From positions 124,001-188,000 of the forward strand of contig NZ_CP187926.1 of assembly GCF_049933045.1 (NCBI RefSeq): a stretch of 64,000 nt of DNA, given 5' to 3'. A program made the position numbers and the translations under genes. Each line of letters starts with the position of its first letter. Within the stretch, counting starts at the first letter, position 1. The notes beneath the pieces are model-generated. The model was given only the letters and a program-made list of their open reading frames with translations. It searched no databases and was not told where the DNA came from. This DNA comes from Pseudocolwellia sp049933045 (lineage in GTDB: Bacteria > Pseudomonadota > Gammaproteobacteria > Enterobacterales > Alteromonadaceae). Below, piece after piece: positions 8,605-16,562 of this stretch.

Positions 8605-10134
8605 ATTATCATATCATTTACAGGAATAGGTTCAGGGCTAGAGGTTTCTGAAATTGTTGATGCCTTAGTAGGTGCAGAACGAACCCCTTATGAAAGTAGA
8701 GCTACAGCCAAAGCTGAAACGTTGACTACCGATATTTCCGCAGTAGGTGCTTTAAAGTCGGCTCTTGAGGTTGTACAGGTTTCTATGGCAAGCTTGGCAG
8801 ATGCAGATAATTATCAGCAACGTAGTGTTTCAGGTTCAGACGATTTTGTTTCTTTATCTTCAGATGAAACAGCAGAGGTCGGAAGTTACGCTATTAAAGT
8901 AGATGCGTTAGCGACAGAACATAAATTATCTTCTATTGGTTTTGAAGCAACAGATGCCGTTGGCGAAGGCACCATTACCTTTAACTCTGGCGGTAATAGT
9001 TTTGATATTACTACAACAGATACCGACACTCTTGCAGACCTTAGAGACGCCATTAACGATAGTAATGATAACGACTCTATAACAGCCACTATTGTTACTG
9101 GTGTAGAAGGTCAGCATTTAGTTTTAACCTCTAACGAAACAGGACTAGAGAGTGGTATATCTATTACCGTTAATGAGTCTGTTGATGCTGCAGGTGGAAA
9201 TGATGATGGAAGTACGGATGATGGCGGCTTAGGCGGTGGAATAATTGGTGGTGAAGAAGAAACTGAACCTGATACCAGTAATGACGCTAACAATGTTGAT
9301 AATATTGGCCTTTCAAGACTAGCATACCAACCAAACAGTGAAGAAGATGGTTTTTCAACCAACATGACCGAAGTTACTGCTGCCTCAGACGCTCAAATTA
9401 CTCTTGATGGAAATATTGTTGCAACCAGTTCTAGTAATACTTTTACTAATGTTATTGATGGTATCGATATAACTGTAAATAAAATCCATAACGATGACGA
9501 TGATTCTAGCAGTGCTAACGTTACAGAAGATAATAGTAATATTGAAAGCGGCTTAGATAGTTTTGTTTCTAGCTACAATACATTAATTGAATTAGCTGAT
9601 AATTTAGCTGGCGTAGGTGATGATGGTGTAGGTGTTATGACCGGCGATGCTCTTTTACGAGGAGTTTTGAATAAACTAAGGCAAGAAATTAGTAATTCGT
9701 TTGATACAGGGAGCGGAAACACTTTATCTCTTTCAGCTTTGGGGGTTTCAGGAGATATTGATGGTGTATTATCATTAGATAGCGATATTCTCAATGACTT
9801 TATTGATAGTGATGTTGATGCAGTAGAGCAATTTTTTACTGGCGATAATACATCTTCAATTACATCACTCGGCTTTGCTCAATCTATGGATGATTTACTT
9901 AATTTTTATACGGCGAGTGATGGTCTTATTGAAGGACGTATTGACAGTAAAGAATCACAATTAACTCAACTCGAAGATGATAACGCTAGCTTTCTTCTTA
10001 AAATGGATGCTTTAGAAGCTCGTTTATTATCACAGTTTAATGCGATGGATTTATTAGTTGCTAATTTAAACTCTACAAGTACTTATTTACAGGCGCAATT
10101 AGATAATATGCCCGGTGTAGTTCTAGATAACTAA
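8605..10134 (+). CDS. fliD: Flagellar filament cap protein FliD (HAP2), non-canonical start codon
   Basis: About 509 residues. FliD caps the filament and folds incoming flagellin. The conserved FliD N-terminus, ISFTGIGSGLEVSEIVDALVGAERTPYESR, is encoded from 8608 onward but has no ATG, GTG or TTG in front of it. The first ordinary start in frame is TTG 8722, which would cut off this conserved region. By alignment with the common MAISF-type N-terminus, ATT 8605 is the most likely start; ATC 8608 has the better Shine-Dalgarno spacing. The C-terminus (RIDSKESQLTQLEDDNASFLLKMDALEARLLSQFNAMDLLVANLNSTSTYL) is typical FliD_C. Residues about 190-235 are Gly/Asp-rich. The stop codon abuts that of convergent fliT. 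Confidence 0.9.
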   Translation: MIISFTGIGSGLEVSEIVDALVGAERTPYESRATAKAETLTTDISAVGALKSALEVVQVSMASLADADNYQQRSVSGSDDFVSLSSDETAEVGSYAIKVDALATEHKLSSIGFEATDAVGEGTITFNSGGNSFDITTTDTDTLADLRDAINDSNDNDSITATIVTGVEGQHLVLTSNETGLESGISITVNESVDAAGGNDDGSTDDGGLGGGIIGGEEETEPDTSNDANNVDNIGLSRLAYQPNSEEDGFSTNMTEVTAASDAQITLDGNIVATSSSNTFTNVIDGIDITVNKIHNDDDDSSSANVTEDNSNIESGLDSFVSSYNTLIELADNLAGVGDDGVGVMTGDALLRGVLNKLRQEISNSFDTGSGNTLSLSALGVSGDIDGVLSLDSDILNDFIDSDVDAVEQFFTGDNTSSITSLGFAQSMDDLLNFYTASDGLIEGRIDSKESQLTQLEDDNASFLLKMDALEARLLSQFNAMDLLVANLNSTSTYLQAQLDNMPGVVLDN

Positions 10135-10476
10135 TTAATATTTTTTGTAGGTATTTGCTGCTTTTTGATTTTTTTTCATTTTAAGTAAACTCGTTTTTAA
10201 TACGAGTTTATTTTGAGCTGATTGCTGAGTTAATTGTTGATCAAGCGCTACCATCTTATTAATTAAAGGTAAGTGTTTACTATAATTTTCAGACTCTTGT
10301 TCATTAAGGGTTAATTTTATTAACTGATCACGCTCGTTATTCCACTGTAACAACTCTTCTGTATTTAATTCTTCTTCTTGATTATTTGTTTGCTCAAACT
10401 CATTACTTAGCCATAATAAAATATTTTCTGACAAAGTAATGATCTGATTCAGTTGTTGTGAAAAAGTGTCAGACAT
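10135..10476 (-). CDS. fliT: FliT-like flagellar chaperone
   Basis: 113 residues, helical and rich in Gln, Glu and Asn, with the layout of FliT: a short N-terminal helix, then EELLQWNNERDQLIKLTL and a basic C-terminal tail. FliT is the export chaperone for FliD. Sequence similarity is weak by eye. The call rests mainly on size and on overlap with fliS: the fliS stop and the fliT start share one base (TAATG). The stop codon lies directly beside that of fliD with no gap, so transcripts of the two strands must overlap. It could instead be an unnamed small flagellar protein. Confidence 0.65.
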   Translation of the reverse strand: MSDTFSQQLNQIITLSENILLWLSNEFEQTNNQEEELNTEELLQWNNERDQLIKLTLNEQESENYSKHLPLINKMVALDQQLTQQSAQNKLVLKTSLLKMKKNQKAANTYKKY

Positions 10477-10874
10477 TAGAAACTTACAGCTGTTTGCGCA
10501 TCAGCAGGAATAGCATCCCAACCTGCTTTTATAGGTAACAAAATTTGGATAACATCATCAAGTATTTCTGCGTTGTTATTTAGGTTTGCTTCAAGCAATT
10601 GTTCTGAACAATAAACATATAATGCGGCAAGGTTATTAGAAATTTCTCCTCCTTGTTCAAAATCTATAGAGCCTTCTAATACTGAAATAATCGTAATCGC
10701 TTTTGAAATAAGCTCACCTTTTCTAGCTAAGTTTTTTTGTTCAATAGCACCTTTGGCAGAAGCAATATTACCAAGCAGTTCTTGAAAAAGCATAGCCACA
10801 AGTTGATAAGGCGAAGCCTCTTTAGCTGAGCTAACTTTGGTTTGTTTATATTTTTTAAGAGATATATGTGTCAT
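10476..10874 (-). CDS. fliS: Flagellin export chaperone FliS
   Basis: 132 residues from ATG 10874 (MTHISLKKYKQTKV). An upstream TTG at 10886 would add four residues but lacks support. Family pattern visible: LKKYKQ, then ASPYQLVAMLFQELLGNIASAKGAIEQKN, KGELISKAITIISVLEGSIDFEQGGEISNNLAALYVYC. FliS binds the flagellin C-terminus, prevents premature assembly and delivers it to the export gate. It is on the minus strand, facing fliD, whereas fliD-fliS genes are commonly co-directional in relatives, so a local inversion is likely. The upstream side faces the 644-base region shared with flrA. Confidence 0.92.
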   Translation of the reverse strand: MTHISLKKYKQTKVSSAKEASPYQLVAMLFQELLGNIASAKGAIEQKNLARKGELISKAITIISVLEGSIDFEQGGEISNNLAALYVYCSEQLLEANLNNNAEILDDVIQILLPIKAGWDAIPADAQTAVSF

Positions 10875-11065
10875 AGGAAATTCCAATTATTACTTTTAAC
10901 TAACAAGCAAGTTATCAGTATATATCATCAAACGAAAAACGTCTGAATTGTACTTAATAATGCTTTATTTAAAATACAGTAAACAACTTAGTTAATTTTA
11001 CTCATTCATCTTTTATTTATTAATGAGTAGAGCATTCACTATTATGATTTGAGTACTAAGTTATT

Positions 11066-11143
11066 AAGGTTAAATTTACGTCATAATTATATGTCACAAA
11101 TTCACGTCATAAATTTATGTCAATAACTTATGTCAAAAATTAA
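11066..11143. repeat. 13-bp tandem array (five copies plus one degenerate)
   Basis: Five units begin at 11079, 11092, 11105, 11118 and 11131, exactly 13 bases apart: CGTCATAATTATA, TGTCACAAATTCA, CGTCATAAATTTA, TGTCAATAACTTA, TGTCAAAAATTAA. The consensus is YGTCA followed by an A/T octamer. A degenerate sixth unit (11066-11078) matches only in its second half. The fixed YGTCA core with looser A/T filling looks more like repeated binding sites than slippage. Function unknown. Confidence 0.85.
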
Positions 11144-11160
11144 TAAGCACTTTTTATGCC

Positions 11161-11211
11161 TTAATTAATTTTTAATTAATTTTTAATTGATTTTTAATTG
11201 ATTTAATTGAG
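11161..11211. repeat. 11-bp A/T tandem array, about one helical turn per unit
   Basis: Four units TTAATTRATTT at 11161, 11172, 11183 and 11194, and a partial unit AATTGAG to 11211. A/T tracts repeated at 11 bases lie nearly in phase with the helix, so intrinsic bending or binding by an H-NS-like protein is plausible. It sits about 310 bases upstream of the flrA ATG. Confidence 0.8.
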
Positions 11212-11429
11212 ATGTTAAGTGGCTTTATTATTTACTTTATATCGGCAAGTAATCTGTTTTACTTAAGAACCTTGCGTTATTAACTGTATTTATCTCTATA
11301 TTTTATCTGATTTTGTTCATGACTTATTTTTAATAAAATAAATGCCATGATGTTTTTTTAAACTAAAATAATTATATATAACAATAAATTAACATCTTTA
11401 AAATAACAAATTAACACAAGTCAAATAAC

Positions 11430-11444
11430 TGACAACAAGTGTCA
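11430..11444. promoter_or_regulatory. Inverted repeat TGACA-N5-TGTCA upstream of flrA
   Basis: TGACA (11430-11434) and TGTCA (11440-11444) form a small dyad just before the likely flrA promoter. TGTCA is also the core of three of the five 13-bp repeats upstream, and AGTCA occurs at 11419-11423. It may be an operator; the regulator is not identified. Confidence 0.35.
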
Positions 11445-11452
11445 ATTTTTTA

Positions 11453-11480
11453 TTGATTATTCACTAAAGCGCGTTAATAC
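11453..11480 (+). promoter_or_regulatory. Possible sigma-70 promoter of flrA
   Basis: TTGATT (11453-11458) and TAATAC (11475-11480) are 16 bases apart, giving a start near 11487 and a short leader before ATG 11519. In AT-rich DNA such matches are frequent, so this is only the best candidate. Confidence 0.35.
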
Positions 11481-11518
11481 TAAATGTATATTAATAATAA
11501 AATAAGCTTCAGGAAGTT

Positions 11519-12982
11519 ATGCAAGGGCAGAAATATATTCTAGTTGTCGACAACGATTCGGCACGAAGAAATCAAATTGAGACTGTATTGGCATTTGTCG
11601 GTGAGCACTTTCATGTGTTTCCAGAATCTGACATTGTTAAATACCTCGTTGATGTTCCAAATATTCTCGCAGTAGTTGTATGCGGAGAAATTTCGGATCA
11701 AATTGCTGCGATCATAAAATCCCATCCTGCTTGTCCATTTATTTATCATGACTTAATCGATAAAGCTCAAGTTTCACGGTTTAATAATATTATCGGCGAG
11801 TTGTCGGTACCATTAAATTATAGCCAGTTAACTGAGCTTATTCATCACAGCCATCATTATCATAATAACTTACCTAACAAACGCCGAGACAATTGTCCTA
11901 ATGTACTGTTCCGCTCTTTAGTTGGAACCAGCGAACCTATGCAGCAAGTTCGATTCTTAATTGAACAAGTTGCAAGTACTTGCGCTAATGTATTAATTTT
12001 AGGCGAGTCGGGTACAGGTAAAGAAGTTGTTGCCCGTAATATTCATAATTTGTCTGACCGCACGAAAGGGCCTTTTGTTCCCGTTAATTGTGGCGCTATT
12101 CCTCCAGACTTATTAGAAAGTGAATTATTCGGTCATGAAAAAGGTGCTTTTACAGGGGCTATTTCTACCCGAAAAGGGCGTTTTGAAATGGCAGAAGGCG
12201 GCACTTTATTTTTAGATGAAATTGGTGATATGCCTCAACCGATGCAAGTTAAGTTGTTACGTGTTCTGCAAGAACGTACTTTTGAGCGTGTAGGCGGAAG
12301 TAAAAGCTTAAAAGCTGATGTACGTATTATTGCCGCTACGCATCAACATTTAGAAGAAATGATCAAAACCAACGAGTTTCGTGAAGATCTTTATTACCGA
12401 TTAAATGTTTTCCCTATTGAAACTCCAGCACTAAGAGAACGTAAAGACGATATTCCATTGTTAATGAATGAACTTATCTCGCGTTTTACTGCTGAGCAAG
12501 GACATACGGTTCGTTTTACTGAAAAAGCCATTGAATCGTTAAAAGAACATAAATGGCTGGGTAACGTTCGAGAACTTTCTAACTTGATTGAACGCATGAT
12601 CATTATGTATGGCGAACAAGTGGTGAATGTTGGGCAGTTACCGTTTAAGTATCGTCATATCGAAGTTGATGATTATGAACCTGATTACCCTGAAGAATTG
12701 CAAGAACGTGATGCAATTAACGAGATGTTTGCCGGTTTTAATTATGACGATGATGACGAAGGAGCATCTTCAGACTCAGAAGATCCTAATGGAACAGAAA
12801 ATATTACAGTTTTACCTACCGAAGGTTTTAACTTAAAAGATTATTTAGCTGAGCTTGAAGTTTCTTTAGTGACTCAGTCATTAGATATTAACGATTGGGT
12901 TGTAGCAAGAGCTGCAGAAACCTTAGGTATGCGCAGAACAACGTTAGTTGAGAAAATGCGTAAATATAGCTTACAGAAATAG
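11519..12982 (+). CDS. flrA: Sigma-54 dependent flagellar master regulator FlrA (FleQ family)
   Basis: 487 residues. An N-terminal FleQ-type domain (1-125; YILVVDNDSARRNQIETVLAFVGE) resembles a receiver but looks degenerate. The AAA+ domain has Walker A GESGTGKE (162-169), the sigma-54 contact loop GAFTGA (209-214) and Walker B LFLDEIGD (Asp233, Glu234). The C-terminal Fis-type helix-turn-helix is AAETLGMRRTTLVEKMRKY. An acidic linker (DDDDEGASSDSEDPNGTE) lies before it. FlrA tops the hierarchy and activates sigma-54 class II operons, including flrBC. AGGAAG precedes ATG 11519. It has its own terminator. Confidence 0.95.
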   Translation: MQGQKYILVVDNDSARRNQIETVLAFVGEHFHVFPESDIVKYLVDVPNILAVVVCGEISDQIAAIIKSHPACPFIYHDLIDKAQVSRFNNIIGELSVPLNYSQLTELIHHSHHYHNNLPNKRRDNCPNVLFRSLVGTSEPMQQVRFLIEQVASTCANVLILGESGTGKEVVARNIHNLSDRTKGPFVPVNCGAIPPDLLESELFGHEKGAFTGAISTRKGRFEMAEGGTLFLDEIGDMPQPMQVKLLRVLQERTFERVGGSKSLKADVRIIAATHQHLEEMIKTNEFREDLYYRLNVFPIETPALRERKDDIPLLMNELISRFTAEQGHTVRFTEKAIESLKEHKWLGNVRELSNLIERMIIMYGEQVVNVGQLPFKYRHIEVDDYEPDYPEELQERDAINEMFAGFNYDDDDEGASSDSEDPNGTENITVLPTEGFNLKDYLAELEVSLVTQSLDINDWVVARAAETLGMRRTTLVEKMRKYSLQK

Positions 12983-13010
12983 CTTTAAATTATTCCCAAA
13001 TAATCTTCAT

Positions 13011-13057
13011 AAAAGAGATAACGTAACCTTCGCAGGATTAAGTTATCTCTTTTTTTA
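13011..13057 (+). terminator. Rho-independent terminator after flrA
   Basis: AAAGAGATAAC (13012-13022) pairs with GTTATCTCTTT (13042-13052). An inner stem (AACCT with AGG-TT) around CGC strengthens the hairpin, and a T-run follows. Confidence 0.85.
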
Positions 13058-13249
13058 TACCTATAAACATCCCCATAACTAGGGAAATTCATTACCGTGT
13101 CGATACTTTCAGCAGCTAACGTTCATATATGAAATTATTAATGGATAAATGAAAGTAATTTAGTTTCTAGCCAAAAAATTGACCTTTGAAAACTCTCTCT
13201 TTTATCCTTTTGTTGTCTCTATCACTATGTATTTTAAGTGTTTATTATT

Positions 13250-13265
13250 TGGCACGGTAAATGCT
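13250..13265 (+). promoter_or_regulatory. Sigma-54 promoter of flrBC
   Basis: TGGCACGGTAAATGCT is a near-perfect RpoN element: full TGGCAC, five bases, ATGCT, with GG and GC 12 apart (13251-13252 and 13263-13264). It lies 36 bases before the flrB ATG. In Vibrio, flrBC is a FlrA- and sigma-54-dependent operon, which matches. Confidence 0.85.
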
Positions 13266-13301
13266 TTGTTGTATGTGTAATCAATAATCGAGTGATCAAT
13301 T

Positions 13302-14525
13302 ATGACATATGCAACTTCAGCAGTAACAAACATCAATAATACATTTGAACAAAGCACGTTTTCTTTTTATGCAGGTGAATCATCTGCGAATAGAAAATTG
13401 CATTCTAATACTGATGAAATATCCGAATTAAAAGAACAAGTCAAACAACTGAATCAAGTGATTGATGTAATGCCAACAGGCATGATTATTCTTGATGGTA
13501 ATGGCGTTGTTGTAAAAATTAATGATGTTGCACGTGAATTACTTGATGAGCCTATTTTAGGTCAAGCTTGGTTTAATGTTATTAAACGCTCTTTTAAACC
13601 TCGTGCGGATGATTGGCATGAAGTGTCATTAAATGATGGTCGCAGAGTTAAGTTAGAAATTACTGCATTAGGTGATCAACCCGGTCAACTTATCATGATC
13701 ACCGACTTAACCGAAACTCGATTACTACAAGACAAACTTGGTCAGCTACAGCGACTTTCTTCTTTAGGAAGAATGGTATCAACTTTAGCTCATCAAATTA
13801 GAACACCACTTTCTGCTGCTATGTTATATGGCGCAAATTTACAAAATAAAAAAATAACACCTGAGTCGAGAGAAAGCTTTCAAGATAAGTTGATGTCTCG
13901 ATTACAAGATTTAGAGCAACAAGTTAACGATATGCTGCTTTTTGCTAAAAGTGGTAAACAGCAAGTGGTAGAGCCTTTATCAATTAATGATTTGTTAACG
14001 AGTTCTGCTCAATCTATAGATGCCATTGTTAAGAAAGAAAATGCAAAAATTACTTTTAAGTTATGTGAAACCGATTGCCAAATTTTAGGTAATAAAAGTG
14101 CACTAACAGGTGCAATACAAAATTTAGTACTGAATAGTATTCAAGTGATTAAAGAAGGTGCTCAAATTGAGCTAACTTCTTATTGTAAAGACGGTTATGC
14201 CTTATTAAGTGTTAGAGATAACGGCAAAGGCATTGATAAAGAACTCGCAGATAAAATATTCGAACCTTTCTATACGTCGCGCTCGCAAGGCACGGGGTTA
14301 GGATTAGCGGTTGTGAAATCGGTAGCTAATGCACATCAAGGTGATGTTAAGTTAGTGAGCAAAGCAGGTGAGGGTGCGCATTTCTGCATTCATATCCCAT
14401 TGCTTGAAACCACGATTAAACAAAGCCCTAATAAAAAGCCAGCTCAAGCAAGTACAGCTAAACAAGGTTCAACAGTCAGCAGTTTTCATGCTTCACCAAT
14501 GGAGAAAGCTAATGAGCACAAGTAA
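13302..14525 (+). CDS. flrB: Flagellar sensor histidine kinase FlrB (FleS family)
   Basis: 407 residues, soluble with no membrane segment. A coiled-coil start (about 40-55) leads into a PAS domain (about 55-145; VIDVMPTGMIILDGNGVVVKIN). The HisKA domain follows with the phosphorylated His164 in LAHQIRTPLSAAM, then the HATPase domain (DNGKGID; GTGLGLAVVKSV). The C-terminal tail after about 370 is low in complexity. FlrB phosphorylates FlrC. The 3' end overlaps the flrC start by 14 bases, showing translational coupling. Preceded by a strong sigma-54 promoter. Confidence 0.94.
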   Translation: MTYATSAVTNINNTFEQSTFSFYAGESSANRKLHSNTDEISELKEQVKQLNQVIDVMPTGMIILDGNGVVVKINDVARELLDEPILGQAWFNVIKRSFKPRADDWHEVSLNDGRRVKLEITALGDQPGQLIMITDLTETRLLQDKLGQLQRLSSLGRMVSTLAHQIRTPLSAAMLYGANLQNKKITPESRESFQDKLMSRLQDLEQQVNDMLLFAKSGKQQVVEPLSINDLLTSSAQSIDAIVKKENAKITFKLCETDCQILGNKSALTGAIQNLVLNSIQVIKEGAQIELTSYCKDGYALLSVRDNGKGIDKELADKIFEPFYTSRSQGTGLGLAVVKSVANAHQGDVKLVSKAGEGAHFCIHIPLLETTIKQSPNKKPAQASTAKQGSTVSSFHASPMEKANEHK

Positions 14526-15855
14526 GATTTTAGTCGTTGAAGACGATGCAGGATTAAGAGAAGCCTTAGTTGATACATTGATGCTAGCAGGATTTCAGTG
14601 TGTTGAAGCTGAGTCGGGTGAAGTCGCGTTATTACAACTTAAAACACATAAAGTGGATCTAGTGGTAAGCGATGTTCAGATGGACGGTATGTCTGGCTTA
14701 ACATTATTAAAAAGCATTAAAAACAATTTACCGCAAATGCCTGTATTGATTATGACGGCATACGGCACTATCGATGATGCGGTTCAAGCAATGAAAGATG
14801 GTGCGAGTAATTATATGGCTAAGCCATTCTCGCCTGAAGTATTGCTCAATATGGTTAATCAATATGTTCCTCTTGAAGTGACTAACCCATTTGAACCTGT
14901 AGTTGCTGATGCTAAAAGTATCGAATTACTGTCACTTGCTAAAAAAGTGGCAGCGACAGACGCTTCAGTGATGGTTTTAGGTCCAAGTGGTTCAGGTAAA
15001 GAAGTTCTTGCTCAATATGTTCATTACAATTCAGAACGTAGTGAAAACCCTTTTGTAGCGATTAACTGTGCGGCTATTCCTGAAAACATGTTAGAAGCAA
15101 CGTTATTTGGTTATGAAAAAGGAGCTTTCACAGGTGCTATTCAAGCATCTCCTGGTAAGTTCGAGCAAGCGCAAGGCGGTACTATACTGTTAGACGAAAT
15201 TACCGAAATGGACTTAAGCTTACAAGCTAAAATATTACGTGTATTGCAAGAGCGAGAAGTTGAACGTTTAGGTGGTCGTAAAACCATTAAGTTAGACGTA
15301 AGAGTGATTGCCACAAGTAACCGCGATTTAAAACAAGCTGTTGGCGAGGGTGTATTCAGAGAAGATTTATATTATCGACTCAATGTATTTCCACTGACTT
15401 GGAAAGCTCTTGCAGAAAGACGAGATGATATTTTACCTTTAGCTAAACATTTGGTTGAACGCATTGCACAAAAAGGTTCAGATGTAATTCCTGAATTTAC
15501 CGCTGCAGCGCGTAGTAAATTAATTGCTTACGATTGGCCTGGAAATGTAAGAGAGCTAGACAACGTATTACAAAGAGCATTAATTTTACATAGTGATAAT
15601 GTGATTGATGCGTCGGATCTATTAATTGAGCAGTTTGAAACAACTACTTTACCAACAGCAAATGAAATGCATGTGGTTTCTGATGATAAGTTAGGTAGCG
15701 AGCTAAAAATTCAAGAACATCAAATTATTTTAGATACCTTAAATGCATGTCAAGGTAGCCGTAAAAATGTTGCAGAACGTTTAGGTATTAGCCCAAGAAC
15801 ATTACGTTATAAAATTGCAAAAATGCGCGATTCAGGTATTCAAATACCTGCATAA
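14512..15855 (+). CDS. flrC: Flagellar sigma-54 response regulator FlrC (FleR family)
   Basis: 447 residues from ATG 14512 (MSTSKILVVEDDAG). A longer frame from 14368 exists, but its extra 48 residues lie within flrB in another frame and are not family sequence. Receiver domain with Asp54 (DLVVSDVQMDGMSG). AAA+ domain with GPSGSGKE (157-164), GAFTGA and ILLDEITEMD. Fis-type helix-turn-helix at the C-terminus (NVAERLGISPRTLRYKIAKM). Phosphorylated by FlrB, FlrC activates class III genes with sigma-54, such as the hook-basal body genes and the main flagellin in Vibrio. Confidence 0.95.
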   Translation: MSTSKILVVEDDAGLREALVDTLMLAGFQCVEAESGEVALLQLKTHKVDLVVSDVQMDGMSGLTLLKSIKNNLPQMPVLIMTAYGTIDDAVQAMKDGASNYMAKPFSPEVLLNMVNQYVPLEVTNPFEPVVADAKSIELLSLAKKVAATDASVMVLGPSGSGKEVLAQYVHYNSERSENPFVAINCAAIPENMLEATLFGYEKGAFTGAIQASPGKFEQAQGGTILLDEITEMDLSLQAKILRVLQEREVERLGGRKTIKLDVRVIATSNRDLKQAVGEGVFREDLYYRLNVFPLTWKALAERRDDILPLAKHLVERIAQKGSDVIPEFTAAARSKLIAYDWPGNVRELDNVLQRALILHSDNVIDASDLLIEQFETTTLPTANEMHVVSDDKLGSELKIQEHQIILDTLNACQGSRKNVAERLGISPRTLRYKIAKMRDSGIQIPA

Positions 15856-15980
15856 TATTACAAGCATTTAGATAACTGAGTGCTTAATATTTTATGTTGA
15901 TATCTATATTAAGATATCAGATTAAACATCAGATTAAGATAAGAGCATTAGCAAGGTTATCAACTCAGTTCAAAATCCAT

Positions 15981-16009
15981 AAACCCAGTATCTATATGCT
16001 GGGTTTTTT
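15981..16009 (+). terminator. Rho-independent terminator after flrBC
   Basis: AAACCCAG (15981-15988) pairs with CTGGGTTT (about 15999-16006) around an A/T loop, and the T-run continues to 16009. Confidence 0.85.
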
Positions 16010-16101
16010 ATTGCATACTATCTAATTTCCTCGAAATAATATTTTCTTTAATTTATTGAAAATAAAGCACTTATTATAAATGTAAATTTATATTTCTACC
16101 T

Positions 16102-16117
16102 TGGCATTATGATTGCT
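16102..16117 (+). promoter_or_regulatory. Sigma-54 promoter of the fliEFGHIJ operon
   Basis: TGGCATTATGATTGCT matches TGGCAC-N5-TTGCW with GG (16103-16104) and GC (16115-16116) 12 apart, 53 bases before the fliE ATG. The fliE operon is FlrA- and sigma-54-dependent in Vibrio. Confidence 0.8.
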
Positions 16118-16169
16118 TTATCCCTAGTATCAGAATAAACATCAAGAAATTGACACAAGCGAGAATACT

Positions 16170-16514
16170 ATGGATATCAAATCAAATTCTTTATTTGCAC
16201 AAATGCAAAGTATGTCTTTAGAGGCAATGAACCATAATACGCAAGCTATTACATCAGACAACGCAATTCCGTCTGTAAACAAGTCAAGTAGCAGTAGTTT
16301 TGGTGATTTATTAAAAGATGCCGTAAATTCAGTAAACGATATTCAGCAAACCGCAGGCGCTGAACGAACTGCTTTTGAAATGGGAGATCCTAACGTAACA
16401 CTTGCACAAACAATGATCTCAGCATCAAAAGCCAGTATAGGGTTCGAAGCTACCGTTCAAGTACGTAATAAATTTGTAGAAGCCTACAAAGAAATCATGA
16501 ATATGCCTGTTTAG
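16170..16514 (+). CDS. fliE: Flagellar basal-body protein FliE
   Basis: 114 residues. The C-terminal half (SFGDLLKDAVNSVNDIQQTAGAERTAFEMGDPNVTLAQTMISASKASIGFEATVQVRNKFVEAYKEIMNMPV) is the FliE signature. FliE joins the MS ring to the proximal rod and is an early export substrate. First gene of the fliE-J operon, behind a sigma-54 element; GCGAG lies upstream of ATG 16170. Confidence 0.95.
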   Translation: MDIKSNSLFAQMQSMSLEAMNHNTQAITSDNAIPSVNKSSSSSFGDLLKDAVNSVNDIQQTAGAERTAFEMGDPNVTLAQTMISASKASIGFEATVQVRNKFVEAYKEIMNMPV

Positions 16515-16562
16515 GCATTTCCCTTTATTCATATCCTTATTCGAAATTGGCGGAGAAATTAA

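Larger units (their letters stand above)
10875..11518. other. Long AT-rich intergenic region between divergent fliS and flrA
   Basis: 644 bases with no credible ORF, very AT-rich. It must contain the promoter of the flagellar master regulator flrA and that of fliS-fliT. It also holds a five-copy 13-bp array (11079-11143) and a four-copy 11-bp array (11161-11204). The rest (10887-11060 and 11215-11410) shows no named signal. Confidence 0.7.
12983..13301. other. Intergenic region between flrA and flrB
   Basis: 319 bases: the flrA terminator (13011-13057), an unassigned AT-rich stretch, and the sigma-54 element of flrBC (13250-13265). No ORF. Confidence 0.75.
15856..16169. other. Intergenic region between flrC and fliE
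   Basis: 314 bases: a short perfect inverted repeat TGATATCT/AGATATCA (15898-15919, 6-base loop), the flrC terminator (15981-16009) and the sigma-54 promoter of the fliE operon (16102-16117). No ORF. Confidence 0.75.

Noticed and set aside
11066..11211. CRISPR array
   Set aside because: Units of 13 and 11 bases directly joined, without unique spacers, cannot be CRISPR repeats, and no cas genes are present.
14368..14511. N-terminal extension of flrC from an upstream ATG
   Set aside because: The 48 extra residues are the flrB coding region in another frame and are not response-regulator sequence; ATG 14512 fits the family.
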